A DNA stretch of 64,000 nt from a virus: positions 140,009-204,008 of IMG/VR virus record IMGVR_UViG_3300024336_000005. One strand, 5' to 3'. Shown here piece by piece: positions 14,808 through 21,832 of the stretch. The number at the start of each line of letters is the position of its first letter. Within the stretch, counting starts at the first letter, position 1. The notes beneath the pieces were generated by a model. That model made no database searches. It was not told the origin of the DNA and was given only the letters and a program-made list of their open reading frames with translations. The translations under genes were made by a program, and so were the position numbers.

Positions 14808-15203
14808 ATGAGTAGATGTAACAAGTGTGATATGCCTATCAATGGCACAATGATGGATAGATGCTTCTGTGAGCCAGCTGTTGGTAAGTCTAGTATGGCC
14901 AAATATATGCCCACATGTGGGGCAGACTATGACGATGATCGTCGTGATATGGCTCCCATCTATACCATGCCTCCCGTGGTAAAGAACATAGACCCTCTTT
15001 GGGCTCACTTAGTGGTGAATGAGACCAACATAAGGTTTGAATACCTTTCTCCTAGTCGTGGGGCAACCACCAGGAGCGTTAAGCTTCTGGGATGTTATAA
15101 GAGCTTTGGTAATACATATATAATTGGCTACTGCATGCTAAGAGATGCAAAGAGGACCTTTAGGGTCGATAGAATTCAGAAGGTGGTGGCCGTTGACGCT
15201 TAA
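14808..15203 (+). CDS. zinc-finger plus WYL-domain protein
   Basis: The ATG at 14808 follows CAGGAG; an upstream ATG at 14778 would add an unlikely leader. The first ~25 residues hold a C-x-x-C and C-F-C arrangement (R-C-N-K-C-x-M-P, then D-R-C-F-C-E-P) likely to bind zinc. The C-terminal half (I-R-F-E-Y-L, then G-Y-C-M-L-R-D-A-K-R-T-F-R-V-D-R-I) matches the WYL domain, a ligand- or nucleic-acid-sensing Sm-like module of transcription and defence regulators. No DNA-binding HTH is attached, so the zinc module may serve that purpose. A paralogue of the zinc part starts two genes downstream. Confidence 0.62.
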   Translation: MSRCNKCDMPINGTMMDRCFCEPAVGKSSMAKYMPTCGADYDDDRRDMAPIYTMPPVVKNIDPLWAHLVVNETNIRFEYLSPSRGATTRSVKLLGCYKSFGNTYIIGYCMLRDAKRTFRVDRIQKVVAVDA

Positions 15204-15471
15204 GAAAAGATTTGAAGCCCTTGGTGCTGTTCATTTAGGGATGTTTACTAAAGCAGAGTCCGCTGAACTGTATGCCTATGATGAGAACTGGTGGGTTTTT
15301 TCTCCCTCTTATCACAGCTATTACTCCAAGCCCTTTGAGCTGGAGCCACTTGGTGCGAGGATGAATCTTACCTGGGATCCAGGTGATGCTAAGAATCCTG
15401 GCGTCAAAAGAATGGTGGAAATTGTAGAGGCTTGGCTTACGGCCAATCCTCGTCCCAGAGGTGAAGAATGA
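15193..15471 (+). CDS. hypothetical protein
   Basis: A 92-residue protein when started at TTG (15193), preceded by AGAAGGTGG; starts at 15145 or 15241 are alternatives. It is tryptophan- and tyrosine-rich in the middle (N-W-W-V-F-S-P-S-Y-H-S-Y-Y). No family is recognised. It overlaps the WYL gene and the next zinc-motif gene, linking the two paralogues in one unit. Confidence 0.55.
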   Translation: MTLKKRFEALGAVHLGMFTKAESAELYAYDENWWVFSPSYHSYYSKPFELEPLGARMNLTWDPGDAKNPGVKRMVEIVEAWLTANPRPRGEE

Positions 15472-16145
15472 GATGCAACAAATGTAGCATGCCCTTGAAG
15501 GGCTTTGGTATTGATCAGTGTTTCTGTGAGCCAGAGGCTATCAAGTCCAAAAAGTGGACAGTAGTTCATGAAGAAGTTAATGCTTCAGGCATTGATCTAA
15601 AGACTGAGGTTTTTGGATCTCTTCTAGAGCAGCGTAAAGGAGAGTACGTGACTAAAGCATTGATTGTCTTTGAGGGGCAAGACTTTGTAAAGACTGTGCG
15701 TAAGAATAGGCGTGAATATGATGCTCGGTTTATTATCCAAGAGATTCCCGGCCACGGCTGGAAGATTCGTAAGAATACGCTGACAGAACACCATGGAGAA
15801 ATGGAAAGTCTAGAGCCAATATTTGAAGTCTATCTAGAGGACGTGGAATTCTATCATGAAGAGGCAGGGGAACTATCTTTCTTTGGCCTCTGGGATTCTG
15901 GAACCGAGAGGTTCCATTCAGATATTAATGAGCATCTGCTTGATGCTCCGGTTAAGCCTAGCATTGTATCTCCTCAAGAGGTGAAGCGGATAGAGGCATG
16001 GGCTAAAGTGAAGAATCGCAAGAAGCCTTTTGCTCCTATCGTTATGAATAGTACGGCTGTTTCTTTTGACGATATGGTCTGCACTCAGCCCATGACGGGA
16101 AGTGTTTCTGGAAAGTGGCTCAAATGGAAGTATGTCGATGAGTAG
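15468..16145 (+). CDS. zinc-motif protein, paralogue of the WYL gene N-terminus
   Basis: The 225-residue product begins M-R-C-N-K-C-S-M-P-L-K-G followed by D-Q-C-F-C-E-P. This is nearly the same zinc-type N-terminus as the WYL protein at 14808. The following ~200 residues are a different mixed alpha/beta domain without a recognised family, rich in charged residues. The shared N-terminal module points to duplication and domain shuffling. Start overlaps the preceding stop by four bases (ATGA). Confidence 0.6.
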   Translation: MRCNKCSMPLKGFGIDQCFCEPEAIKSKKWTVVHEEVNASGIDLKTEVFGSLLEQRKGEYVTKALIVFEGQDFVKTVRKNRREYDARFIIQEIPGHGWKIRKNTLTEHHGEMESLEPIFEVYLEDVEFYHEEAGELSFFGLWDSGTERFHSDINEHLLDAPVKPSIVSPQEVKRIEAWAKVKNRKKPFAPIVMNSTAVSFDDMVCTQPMTGSVSGKWLKWKYVDE

Positions 16146-16584
16146 ACTTTCTTTAATCATTGGAGACTGGTCTAACGATGGCCATGGTAAGACTGATACC
16201 GTTCTTGTGACCATGAATGTCAGTAGGGCTGAACTCCTTAAGGCTCATGAAAAGGGGCTGAAGCAGGTGCCCGCTTTCAAGGGTTCTTGCGAAAACTATG
16301 AGGAGTCTTATATTTCCTTAGGATTGGCTCACCAGCTTGTTAAAGCTGGTTTGGATCCAGAGGACTTTCTTACTGACCCTTGTTGTCGTTGGGATGAATC
16401 AACTAAAAGTTTAATTGAATGTTCTTGGGACCATCCTGAGAATGAAGAGCTTCTCTTTATAGATTCAGAAGGTTATGCCAAGTTGTATATGGAGATATGC
16501 AAATTAGGAGACCCTCTTATTGCCTACTCATTCAATAATAATAAGTCCGACGAGATTTGCATCGGCGGCTATGGAGTAACTTGA
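16138..16584 (+). CDS. hypothetical protein
   Basis: A 148-residue protein starting at ATG 16138 (M-S-R-L-S-L-I-I-G-D-W), preceded by TGGAAG. An ATG at 16132 is an alternative. Features include T-V-L-V-T-M-N-V-S-R-A-E-L-L-K-A-H, a C-C-R-W-D-E segment and an acidic middle. No family is recognised. It ends one base before a leftover thyA 5' fragment. Confidence 0.65.
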   Translation: MSRLSLIIGDWSNDGHGKTDTVLVTMNVSRAELLKAHEKGLKQVPAFKGSCENYEESYISLGLAHQLVKAGLDPEDFLTDPCCRWDESTKSLIECSWDHPENEELLFIDSEGYAKLYMEICKLGDPLIAYSFNNNKSDEICIGGYGVT

Positions 16585-16585
16585 G

Positions 16586-16642
16586 GTGAAGCAATACAAA
16601 GAGTTAGTACAAGATGTACTAGAGAATGGAACCAAGAGATGA
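16586..16642 (+). pseudogene. 5' remnant of a thymidylate synthase gene
   Basis: The 18 codons from GTG 16586 read V-K-Q-Y-K-E-L-V-Q-D-V-L-E-N-G-T-K-R and then stop. This is the classic beginning of thymidylate synthase (M-K-Q-Y-x-x-L-x-x-x-V-L-E-x-G). In a complete enzyme a D-R-T-G-T-G segment would follow. Here the frame is cut by TGA, which overlaps the ATG of an HNH endonuclease gene (AGATGA). A second, diverged but complete thyA beginning lies immediately after that endonuclease. The fragment looks like the part of thyA left upstream of a homing-gene insertion. Confidence 0.75.
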
Positions 16643-17130
16643 AGTGGATTCCTGGGTTCGAGGATCGTTATGCAGTTTCGGCTAATGGTGAGATCTGGTC
16701 ATATGTAGGACACATCCCTAGAAAATTAAAGCCAGATCTTGTTAAAGGATATCATCGAGTCACATTGTTTGATTCAAACAAGCGAACTCGTATGCCTGTC
16801 CATAGAATTGTCGCATTAACTTATATTTTGAATCCAGAAAACAGACCGCAAGTTAACCATATAGATGGCAACAAAATTAACAATGCTGCAATAAATTTAG
16901 AGTGGATGACATCTAAAGAAAACTGCGCTCATGCTTTGGAAGAGGGTCTTTATAAAACTGCTGTTGGCGAACAATATAATAGATCGGATCTAACTGACAT
17001 GGAAGTATTACAAATACGATCTGTGTGGGAAGAGAATGCTCACACTCAAAAAGAACTCGCTAACATGTTTTCTACAACTAGGTCAAATATAAATAATATT
17101 GTTAATAGATACACTTGGAAACATATATGA
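16639..17130 (+). CDS. HNH homing endonuclease inserted in thyA
   Basis: A 163-residue HNH protein. The N-terminus resembles the NUMOD4-type DNA-binding module (W-x-x-I-P-G-F-E-D-R-Y-A-V-S-x-x-G-E-I-W-S type). The central HNH core is H-R-I-V-A-L-T-Y followed by V-N-H-I-D-G-N-K-x-N-N and N-L-E-W-M-T. The C-terminus has a helix-turn-helix (T-Q-K-E-L-A-N-M-F-S-T-T-R-S-N-I-N-N-I-V). The start overlaps the stop of the thyA fragment, and the stop overlaps the start of full-length thyA (ATGA). This position, with no visible intron core, indicates a free-standing homing gene that targets thyA. Confidence 0.85.
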   Translation: MKWIPGFEDRYAVSANGEIWSYVGHIPRKLKPDLVKGYHRVTLFDSNKRTRMPVHRIVALTYILNPENRPQVNHIDGNKINNAAINLEWMTSKENCAHALEEGLYKTAVGEQYNRSDLTDMEVLQIRSVWEENAHTQKELANMFSTTRSNINNIVNRYTWKHI

Positions 17131-17948
17131 TTCAATATATAGAACTCCTTCAACAAGTTTTAAGCGAAGGAGAATACCATCAAGATCGTACTGGCACCGG
17201 CCGTTGCTCTATCTTTGGTGTCCAAAAGCGATATGATTTGAACAATGGAGCCACCTTTCCTCTGGTCACAATCCGCAAATCTTTCTTTGCTAGTGCGGTC
17301 AAAGAAATCCTTTGGATGCTTAGGGGTGAGCGCAATGTTAAAACTTTGGGAGCAGGGTTCTGGAACCCTTGGGCTCGAGAGGGTGGAGACATTGGGCCCT
17401 TGTATGGACATCAACTAAGACATTGGCCGGATGGGACTGAGGGTGGGAACGATCAAATTGCTAACGTTCTAGAGTCTCTGCGACAAAACCCCAAATCGCG
17501 CCGCCACATCATAACAACGTTCAATCCCCTTGACGCTCCTAAAGGCGTCCTCTATCCGTGTCATGGGATAGTCATACAATTCTATCCCAGTGCAGATGGG
17601 CAATTCCTGGATCTTCACATGGTGCAGCGATCACAAGATTTGATTCTTGGGTATCCTGTGAATGTTGCTGAGTATGCTCTGCTTCTTATGATTTTTGCTA
17701 ATCGACTAGGCAGAAAAGCCAGAACCCTAATTCACACTATTTCCGACTGTCATCTTTACTCAAATCACATCGAGGGTGTTAAAGAGATGCTCTCTAGAGA
17801 GCCGCTGAAGCTCCCTAGAGTGACGATAGCTGATAAGCCTATGCCTTACCCTGGTTGTGCCAGGGACGGCTCTGTATTGGAGCCTGAGGATGTACAACTG
17901 ATAGGATATGAACACCATGGAAGAATCAAGTTCCCCATTGCAGTCTGA
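17127..17948 (+). CDS. thyA: thymidylate synthase
   Basis: Converts dUMP to dTMP with methylene-tetrahydrofolate. The ATG at 17127 (M-I-Q-Y-I-E-L-L-Q-Q-V-L) gives a complete 273-residue enzyme; 12 further codons upstream belong to the endonuclease overlap. Conserved features: D-R-T-G-T-G, E-I-L-W-M-L-R-G, G-P-L-Y-G-H-Q-L-R, S-R-R-H, the catalytic cysteine C145 in P-C-H, Q-R-S-Q-D, L-G-Y-P-V-N-V-A-E-Y-A and S-D-C-H-L-Y-S-N-H. The asparagine typical of dUMP enzymes is kept, which argues against a dCMP hydroxymethylase. It works with dUTPase and DHFR nearby. Confidence 0.92.
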   Translation: MIQYIELLQQVLSEGEYHQDRTGTGRCSIFGVQKRYDLNNGATFPLVTIRKSFFASAVKEILWMLRGERNVKTLGAGFWNPWAREGGDIGPLYGHQLRHWPDGTEGGNDQIANVLESLRQNPKSRRHIITTFNPLDAPKGVLYPCHGIVIQFYPSADGQFLDLHMVQRSQDLILGYPVNVAEYALLLMIFANRLGRKARTLIHTISDCHLYSNHIEGVKEMLSREPLKLPRVTIADKPMPYPGCARDGSVLEPEDVQLIGYEHHGRIKFPIAV

Positions 17949-18189
17949 TCCTGAGCTGGTCATAAACCTTGAAGAAGCCATTGATCAAATAAAGTCTGAC
18001 CTTGTCAAGATACAAAAACGGATTAAAGATGAAGAAGAATTCTTTGGAGAGATGGATGATGATTGCCCCTTGTTCATTCTAGATGGAAGAAAAAGGGAGG
18101 CCTGGGATTATGGTGTTGATTACGGCTATATTATGGGCGTAGCTGCCGGCCTAAAGGTTGCCTTAACACAACTTAGGAGAGCAATATGA
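17908..18189 (+). CDS. hypothetical protein
   Basis: A 93-residue acidic, helical protein starting at ATG 17908 inside the end of thyA (a 41-base overlap); ATG 17917 is an alternative. The N-terminal half is a coiled-coil-like helix (L-E-E-A-I-D-Q-I-K-S-D-L-V-K-I-Q-K-R). The C-terminal half has W-D-Y-G-V-D-Y-G-Y-I-M-G-V-A-A-G-L, a helix common in small phage proteins. Function unknown. Confidence 0.6.
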   Translation: MNTMEESSSPLQSDPELVINLEEAIDQIKSDLVKIQKRIKDEEEFFGEMDDDCPLFILDGRKREAWDYGVDYGYIMGVAAGLKVALTQLRRAI

Positions 18190-18569
18190 GCCTCTTGACA
18201 GTAACTAAGACAGTAGTCGATTGTTTCAACTGGGACACCTTTGTACGAGAAGCATATGGAAGACCATATTGTTTTCAGCAACAAGGTGGTTGCAAGATGC
18301 GAGGTACATATCACTTAGAGGTCCACGGAGAGAAGGGGTATGACCCCTATGGATGCAAAGGCCTTCCTTTAGAGCTGGATAACAACCTCTTTGGAGTGGC
18401 CCTTGAGGAATGGCTCAGGAGGGACCCCAAGGAGGCCCCACCATCTATAGACTTCCTTGAGACATGGTGGGAGAGAAACTTTTATCCCAGCATTGAAGCT
18501 GTTGCAGAAGACCTGTGCCAGAGAGGGCTTCTTCCTGTTGGTGAATATATAATTATCATCGACTGGTAG
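18186..18569 (+). CDS. hypothetical protein
   Basis: A 127-residue protein whose start overlaps the preceding stop (ATGA). It has several cysteines in the first half (V-D-C-F-N-W; Y-C-F-Q-Q-Q-G-G-C-K) and two tryptophans in E-T-W-W-E-R-N-F. It ends in a hydrophobic strand, E-Y-I-I-I-I-D-W. No family recognised. Confidence 0.68.
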   Translation: MSLLTVTKTVVDCFNWDTFVREAYGRPYCFQQQGGCKMRGTYHLEVHGEKGYDPYGCKGLPLELDNNLFGVALEEWLRRDPKEAPPSIDFLETWWERNFYPSIEAVAEDLCQRGLLPVGEYIIIIDW

Positions 18570-18593
18570 TCCAAACAATAAGTGGAGAAAGAA

Positions 18594-18827
18594 ATGAGTT
18601 GGAAAGAAAAGTTTACTCCTACATCTGATACGCTGACGCTTCATTTTGATTCAGTCAAAGAGGCGGAAGTATTTAAGACGTGGCTTTGTAACTCGGGGGA
18701 GCAATTCTATGATGACTTTCGAGAAGTCATGCGTTCTGATGGGGAGCTCCCCAAAGATAGCTCTGAGTATGTAGAAATTAATTATCAAGACTTGCCTAAC
18801 CATATCTTCTTTAAAGCGGAAGGCTAA
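18594..18827 (+). CDS. small hypothetical protein
   Basis: A 77-residue protein, M-S-W-K-E-K-F, started at ATG 18594 after GTGGAG; a GTG at 18582 would add four residues. Mixed alpha/beta and acidic. No family is recognised. It belongs to a run of small unknown genes between thyA and the nucleotidyltransferase gene. Confidence 0.62.
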   Translation: MSWKEKFTPTSDTLTLHFDSVKEAEVFKTWLCNSGEQFYDDFREVMRSDGELPKDSSEYVEINYQDLPNHIFFKAEG

Positions 18828-18836
18828 GGAGAGACT

Positions 18837-19073
18837 ATGACAGTAGCACAATTGATCAGCCGTCTAAGAGACTTCCCTTTAGATGCAGATGTCTTAGTAG
18901 AAGCGAGGGATAGCGGAGAGCCCTACAATTTCAGCGTAGAAGAAGGGACTTGGTATGCGGAGATGACAGAACAACTTGGCGGTGAGCCAAATGAATACTA
19001 TGCTCGAACTGATGTTAAAAGATTCAAAGAGTATTCTACTAAGTTCTGTGTCAGCATTAGTCCGAGCTGGTAG
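18837..19073 (+). CDS. small hypothetical protein
   Basis: A 78-residue protein preceded by AAGGAGAG. It begins M-T-V-A-Q-L-I-S-R-L-R-D-F-P-L-D-A-D-V-L. This opening is common in small phage and prophage proteins of unknown function, where a helix is followed by P-x-D-A-x-V and a strand. No catalytic motif is visible. Confidence 0.68.
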   Translation: MTVAQLISRLRDFPLDADVLVEARDSGEPYNFSVEEGTWYAEMTEQLGGEPNEYYARTDVKRFKEYSTKFCVSISPSW

Positions 19074-19074
19074 C

Positions 19075-19389
19075 ATGAACCAATTTCAAGAATCAGATGG
19101 ATGTAAGATCCACCTAATGCAAGGTGAACTCCCTCTTGTTAAGGTCCTGTTCCTTAAAAAAGAAGGAGAGGACCAGCGTTTGGTTGTTAACAAGAGTGTG
19201 ATGTTGGACGGTCAGCCTCTAACTGTAGAGACATGGCTGCGTAATAAGCATGGCGTTTGGAACGGCACCTTTAATCAGATCCAACTTAATACCCCTCTTT
19301 TGAAGGCTGGAGATGCCTACCCATTTACTTGTGTGTTCTGGACCTCTCCAGTGATGAGTAAGGATAGAGTTCCAATGGTAGGTCAGTAA
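19075..19389 (+). CDS. hypothetical protein
   Basis: A 104-residue beta-rich protein with the start at ATG 19075; a longer reading from 18976 would overlap the preceding gene. No strong ribosome binding site is seen, so it may be translated by coupling. The V-E-T-W-L-R-N-K-H-G-V-W-N-G segment is tryptophan-rich. Function unknown. Confidence 0.58.
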   Translation: MNQFQESDGCKIHLMQGELPLVKVLFLKKEGEDQRLVVNKSVMLDGQPLTVETWLRNKHGVWNGTFNQIQLNTPLLKAGDAYPFTCVFWTSPVMSKDRVPMVGQ

Positions 19390-19392
19390 GCT

Positions 19393-19584
19393 ATGAGCAG
19401 GGAAACAACTTGGTACTTTGTATACACTTGCTGTCCCGACGGACCAAGTGTCCTAAAGGCTGTGTTCTGGTCTATATCAGAAGCTGATGTCTACCGAGAT
19501 GGCAATGGCTATCTGGAGATTCGTCGAGCTCTCTGGGAGGGCTATGGCAGTGTTCCAGACTACAGTGAAACGGAGAAGGTATGA
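19393..19584 (+). CDS. small hypothetical protein
   Basis: A 63-residue protein with two adjacent cysteines (Y-T-C-C-P-D-G) and a Y-R-D-G-N-G-Y motif. It starts three bases after the preceding stop and overlaps the next gene by four bases (ATGA). No family is recognised. Confidence 0.58.
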   Translation: MSRETTWYFVYTCCPDGPSVLKAVFWSISEADVYRDGNGYLEIRRALWEGYGSVPDYSETEKV

Positions 19585-19778
19585 CAATCTACAGAGACTC
19601 CTCCTCGGGGAAGCTTGTAACCATTTGTTACCTTACCGCTTGGATGGGTAAGTGTAGTCCCAGACATAGAGCCTATCGGTACCCAGCTCCCCACTGGGGA
19701 GTTGATCTTGGCAGGGAGGTTCGAGAAGAAGAGATAGGCCAGAGATATATCCCCGTGTCAGAAAGAAGCTACCCATGA
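19581..19778 (+). CDS. small hypothetical protein
   Basis: A 65-residue protein rich in arginine, tyrosine and proline (P-R-H-R-A-Y-R-Y-P-A-P-H-W). Starts and ends overlap its neighbours by four bases (ATGA at each end), consistent with coupled translation. No family is recognised. Confidence 0.55.
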   Translation: MTIYRDSSSGKLVTICYLTAWMGKCSPRHRAYRYPAPHWGVDLGREVREEEIGQRYIPVSERSYP

Positions 19779-20170
19779 AGAACAATACAAACTGCACCAT
19801 AGGCATCCTAGAAGAGGATCAAAGCGTTAGCGTTATCTATTGCCACTGGGATGGCTATCTTGATGCGAACGGTGAGCGTCTCTGGAGGTTCTACTATGAA
19901 GAAAGTCATATTAGAGACCTGCTTGAGGGAGGAGATATCACATCTCTTGGCGCTAGCCATAAGGTAAGCGTTTACTATCATAAGGACTTCCAAGAGCCAC
20001 TTAAGGTTGCTCGTGTTTATGATACTTCTCTTGAGATGGTTGAGGCTGAGGGACGTAGGTTTAATTATCTCTATTGCATTCGCTCTGGCGAATGGTTCTT
20101 TTCAATGTGGTCGTCTAATGAATGGAAGAATTTAAAAGATGCAAACTTCAAGACCTCTGGTCCATTATGA
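19775..20170 (+). CDS. conserved phage protein of the CHWDGY type
   Basis: A 131-residue protein with the segment S-V-I-Y-C-H-W-D-G-Y-L, followed by L-L-E-G-G-D-I-T-S-L-G. Both are recurring features of a widespread phage/prophage protein family of unknown function (iYcHwDGYp and GdiSsLg). The remainder is strand-rich. The last 32 bases overlap the nucleotidyltransferase gene. Confidence 0.65.
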   Translation: MKNNTNCTIGILEEDQSVSVIYCHWDGYLDANGERLWRFYYEESHIRDLLEGGDITSLGASHKVSVYYHKDFQEPLKVARVYDTSLEMVEAEGRRFNYLYCIRSGEWFFSMWSSNEWKNLKDANFKTSGPL

Positions 20171-20915
20171 TGGTCCCATTGAATGGATCAATGAAGGCCG
20201 TGTGATTCTGTATGGAATCCACGGGTCTCATCTTTATGGGACAAATATTGAGACCTCTGATGAGGACTATAAGGGTATTGTTGTCCCTCCTAGAGTGTAC
20301 CGCCAGGGCTTTTCTAAGACCTTTGAGCAGGTTATCCAAGAGGGATGTGAGCTTGAGTATGTCATTTATGATATCCGTAAGTTCTTTAAGCTTGGGGTTA
20401 AGTGTAACCCCAACATCTTAGAGCTTCTCTACTCTAAGTCCTTCTTGCACTCCACTGAGGGAGGAAGACTGCTGGCTGAGAACAGGGATGCGTTTCTTTC
20501 TCAGCGTGCAATCTCTTCATACAATGGATATGCTCTGTCTCAGTTGAAAAAGATGGAGACCTATAGGGCTGCCAATCCAGAGAGAGCTAGGTTGCGGGAG
20601 TTGTATGGATATGACACCAAGTTTGCCATGCATTTGATTCGACTGTTAAGGGTCTGCAACGAGATGTTGACAGAGGGAACCATTAACGTGTTCCGTAAGG
20701 ATGCAGAGCAGCTGATAGAGATCAGGAGGGGTGGATGGTCCTTGGCTCGTGTTCATAAGGTGGTCCAAGACCTTGAGGCCAGGAACTCTGCATTGGCGAC
20801 TACAACGTCTCTGCCTAAGGAGCCAGACATCGACTTCTTAGAGTCTTTGATGTCTGATATAATTGAGATTACGGAGTGCTCGGTTGCCTCCAAGGATGAG
20901 ATAAATGTTTTTTGA
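20139..20915 (+). CDS. predicted nucleotidyltransferase (COG3541-like)
   Basis: A 258-residue protein. The motif G-S-H-L-Y-G-T-N-I-E-T-S-D-E-D-Y-K-G-I, with a helix-capping G-S and two acidic residues in S-D-E-D, is the signature of predicted nucleotidyltransferases of the YcgL/COG3541 group. These have the polymerase-beta fold. The following I-Y-D-I-R-K-F-F-K-L-G and N-I-L-E-L-L-Y-S segments are also typical. The target (tRNA, protein or nucleotide) is unknown; such genes are frequent in large phages. Confidence 0.8.
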   Translation: MQTSRPLVHYDGPIEWINEGRVILYGIHGSHLYGTNIETSDEDYKGIVVPPRVYRQGFSKTFEQVIQEGCELEYVIYDIRKFFKLGVKCNPNILELLYSKSFLHSTEGGRLLAENRDAFLSQRAISSYNGYALSQLKKMETYRAANPERARLRELYGYDTKFAMHLIRLLRVCNEMLTEGTINVFRKDAEQLIEIRRGGWSLARVHKVVQDLEARNSALATTTSLPKEPDIDFLESLMSDIIEITECSVASKDEINVF

Positions 20916-21435
20916 TGTAGTGGTCGCTTGCGACCAGGCTGGTGGTATTGCCAAGGATGGAAAAATCCCCTGGCATCTCCCCGAGGAGCTTCAGTGGTTT
21001 AAGAAGGTAACTTCTCACACTCAAGACCCTGACAAGCAGAATGCTGTAATCATGGGACGCAAGACTTGGGAGTCTTTGCCCGAGAGGGCAAGACCTCTAA
21101 AGGGCAGAGTGAATGTGGTGCTTTCGAGGGATGAAAACTATGCGCCCGAAGGTGATGCTTGGGGAGCTCTCTCTTTTGAAGATGCACTGCAAGCCATGGA
21201 TCATGGGGACTTTGGGTGTGTAGAGACTGTCTTTGTCATCGGTGGAGGGCAAGTATATAAAGAAGCATTTGACCACCCCAGCTGCCGCCTCATCATCATG
21301 TCTGGGATTCCAGAGACTTTCGACTGTGACACCTTCATTCGTGTCCCAGACCGCTTTGAAACAGTAGAGACTAGGCCCCACCAAGGATTTAAGATCTGGT
21401 GGCTTACCCCTAAGGAACTAACACAGGATGATTGA
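20905..21435 (+). CDS. dihydrofolate reductase
   Basis: Regenerates tetrahydrofolate consumed by thymidylate synthase. The 176-residue product has V-V-A-C-D-Q-A-G-G-I-A, W-H-L-P-E-E-L-Q-W-F-K, V-I-M-G-R-K-T-W-E-S-L-P, V-V-L-S-R-D and V-F-V-I-G-G-G-Q-V-Y, all standard DHFR motifs. The catalytic acidic residue is the glutamate in L-P-E-E-L (aspartate in many bacteria). The start overlaps the nucleotidyltransferase end by 11 bases. Confidence 0.93.
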   Translation: MFFDVVVACDQAGGIAKDGKIPWHLPEELQWFKKVTSHTQDPDKQNAVIMGRKTWESLPERARPLKGRVNVVLSRDENYAPEGDAWGALSFEDALQAMDHGDFGCVETVFVIGGGQVYKEAFDHPSCRLIIMSGIPETFDCDTFIRVPDRFETVETRPHQGFKIWWLTPKELTQDD

Positions 21436-21604
21436 TTGGAATTTTGTCAAAGAGGAGATACTTGAGGTCTTGGACAACAATGGGGTGCATGATGGGACCC
21501 TTGCTGGACTAGAAAATAAGGTCCAGGTGTTCATCAATAAGCTCGAGAGGACCTTTAGGCCTGAAGCAGGAGAGCCAGATGACGACACTGACTCTGACTG
21601 GTAA
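21428..21604 (+). CDS. small acidic hypothetical protein (58 aa)
   Basis: A frame from ATG 21428 to TAA 21604, overlapping the DHFR end and the start of the next gene. It reads M-I-D-W-N-F-V-K-E-E-I-L-E-V-L and ends in a strongly acidic tail (E-P-D-D-D-T-D-S-D-W). The overlap pattern and the AGGA-like sequence upstream support it. Function unknown. Confidence 0.5.
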   Translation: MIDWNFVKEEILEVLDNNGVHDGTLAGLENKVQVFINKLERTFRPEAGEPDDDTDSDW

Positions 21605-21815
21605 GGTCGCAAAGATAGAGAAGGCAGGAAAGTGGGTGGCTTTTGTTATAGCTGGCCGAACTGCTTGTAAAGTAATAATGAAGGATGCCTCTGCTAAGGA
21701 GGCACTAGAATCCATCAAAGTTGGGTCAGAAATTGTTGCAACATCTAGCAAGTTCGCGTGTGAAGGTCACACGGTAAAGCTTTGGACTGATCTATGCATG
21801 TTCTTACCAGATTAA
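21579..21815 (+). CDS. small hypothetical protein, possibly OB-like
   Basis: A 78-residue protein with a run of short strands: T-L-T-L-T-G-K-V-A-K-I-E, W-V-A-F-V-I-A-G, C-K-V-I-M. An acidic helix and V-G-S-E-I-V-A-T-S-S-K-F-A-C-E-G follow. The pattern resembles a small OB-type barrel of the nucleic-acid-binding kind, but I cannot assign it firmly. It starts within the end of the previous gene. Confidence 0.5.
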   Translation: MTTLTLTGKVAKIEKAGKWVAFVIAGRTACKVIMKDASAKEALESIKVGSEIVATSSKFACEGHTVKLWTDLCMFLPD

Positions 21816-21832
21816 CATAGTGAGTAGAATAA

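Noticed and set aside
16639-17130. Group I intron in thyA around the HNH gene
   Set aside because: There are no core elements such as a GACTA/TAGTC P7 pair, and the downstream thyA has a complete N-terminus, so splicing is not needed.
17127-17948. dCMP or dUMP hydroxymethylase making a modified base
   Set aside because: The asparagine of the P-V-N-V-A-E-Y-A motif and the other residues fit standard dUMP thymidylate synthase.
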